Shown in pieces: positions 12,363 through 12,556 of a DNA stretch of 12,556 bases. This DNA comes from Actimicrobium sp047621345 (GTDB lineage Bacteria; Pseudomonadota; Gammaproteobacteria; Burkholderiales; Burkholderiaceae_D). How positions within the stretch are numbered: position 1 is the stretch's first letter; each line of letters opens with the position of its first letter. The translations under genes were made by a program, and so were the position numbers. The stretch covers positions 1-12,556 of the forward strand of contig JBLHLW010000088.1 of NCBI GenBank assembly GCA_047621345.1. The letters run 5' to 3'. Below the pieces are notes generated by a model. That model had not been told where the DNA came from, made no database searches, and saw only the letters and a list, made by a program, of their open reading frames with translations.

Positions 12363-12556
12363 CGCGCGCGAACCGAAAAGCCCGCCAATTCTGCCCGGTC
12401 GCCAATGCGCCCGCGTGGGCACGGTACCCCCGTGCCCACCCTCCCAACGGCATACGACGCATTGATTTTGTAGGGTGCGCACGGCCGTTCGTGCCCACGC
12501 GCGCGAACCGAAAAAGCTCGCCAATTCTGCTCGGTCGCCAATGCGCCCGCGTGGGC
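12363..12556. repeat. Second repeat set, diverged copies of the livF/livH family (135-bp period)
   Basis: The segment CGCGCGAACCGAAAAGC...CCAATTCTG...GGTCGCCAATGCGCCCGCGTGGGC occurs near 12364 and again near 12499, 135 bp later, the second copy cut by the window edge. Copy 1 ends in a perfect 10-bp hairpin, GTGGGCACGG (12415-12424) with CCGTGCCCAC (12430-12439). Before copy 2 an imperfect GTGCGCACG/CGTGCCCAC hairpin lies near 12476-12497. The ends match the livF/livH units, but the middle 30 bp differs. Confidence 0.88.

Noticed and set aside
12110..12541. Overlapping open frames on both strands at the right end
   Set aside because: They run through repeat units with Arg/Pro-rich products, no ribosome binding site and no domain; high GC keeps stops rare.

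Overview
The window looks like chromosome from a Burkholderiales bacterium, probably Oxalobacteraceae-like. This is inferred from the moderately high GC content, the dat–ybeD–lipB–lipA gene set, the DUF883/YflT-type small stress proteins and the DUF1289/DUF2007 genes. The species cannot be named from sequence alone. No rRNA, tRNA, CRISPR array, transposase or phage gene was found.

Left part, minus strand, read right to left from 5040 to 1. A D-amino-acid aminotransferase-like PLP enzyme is followed by a YbeD/DUF493 protein, then by a block of about 3.1 kb, and then by lipB and the first 17 codons of lipA. From general knowledge of Burkholderiales, dat, ybeD, lipB and lipA usually sit next to each other, so the block looks inserted. 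In transcription order it holds a 25-residue membrane peptide, a receiver-only response regulator, a soluble NarX/DegS-type histidine kinase, a possible 40-residue membrane peptide, a YflT/glycine-zipper stress protein, a 66-residue single-TM protein and a DUF883 (ElaB/YqjD-like) membrane protein. A rho-independent terminator then sits immediately before lipB. The block reads as a compact envelope or general stress module. The kinase has no visible sensor domain and the regulator has no output domain.

Middle, plus strand, 5157-10337. A five-gene branched-chain amino acid-type (HAAT family) ABC importer lies here: periplasmic binding protein, two ATPases and two permeases. It has a plausible sigma-70 promoter with a perfect TTGACA box. 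The ATPase pair and the permease pair are separated by about 330 bp of GC-rich repeats with strong hairpins, which splits an otherwise tightly coupled operon.

Right part, minus strand, 12073-10422. A DUF2007 protein with its own terminator is followed by a DUF1289 cysteine-motif protein that overlaps a metallo-beta-lactamase-fold hydrolase by 8 bp. The MBL gene converges on the importer. From 12074 to the right edge no gene is supported. That stretch has a nested inverted repeat at 12230-12319, then a second, diverged set of the same repeat family (135-bp period) running off the window.

The most interesting items are the sensorless/outputless two-component stress block inserted next to lipoate synthesis, the 3 x 11 bp tandem repeat between regulator and kinase, and the two related hairpin-bearing repeat arrays, one of them inside an operon.
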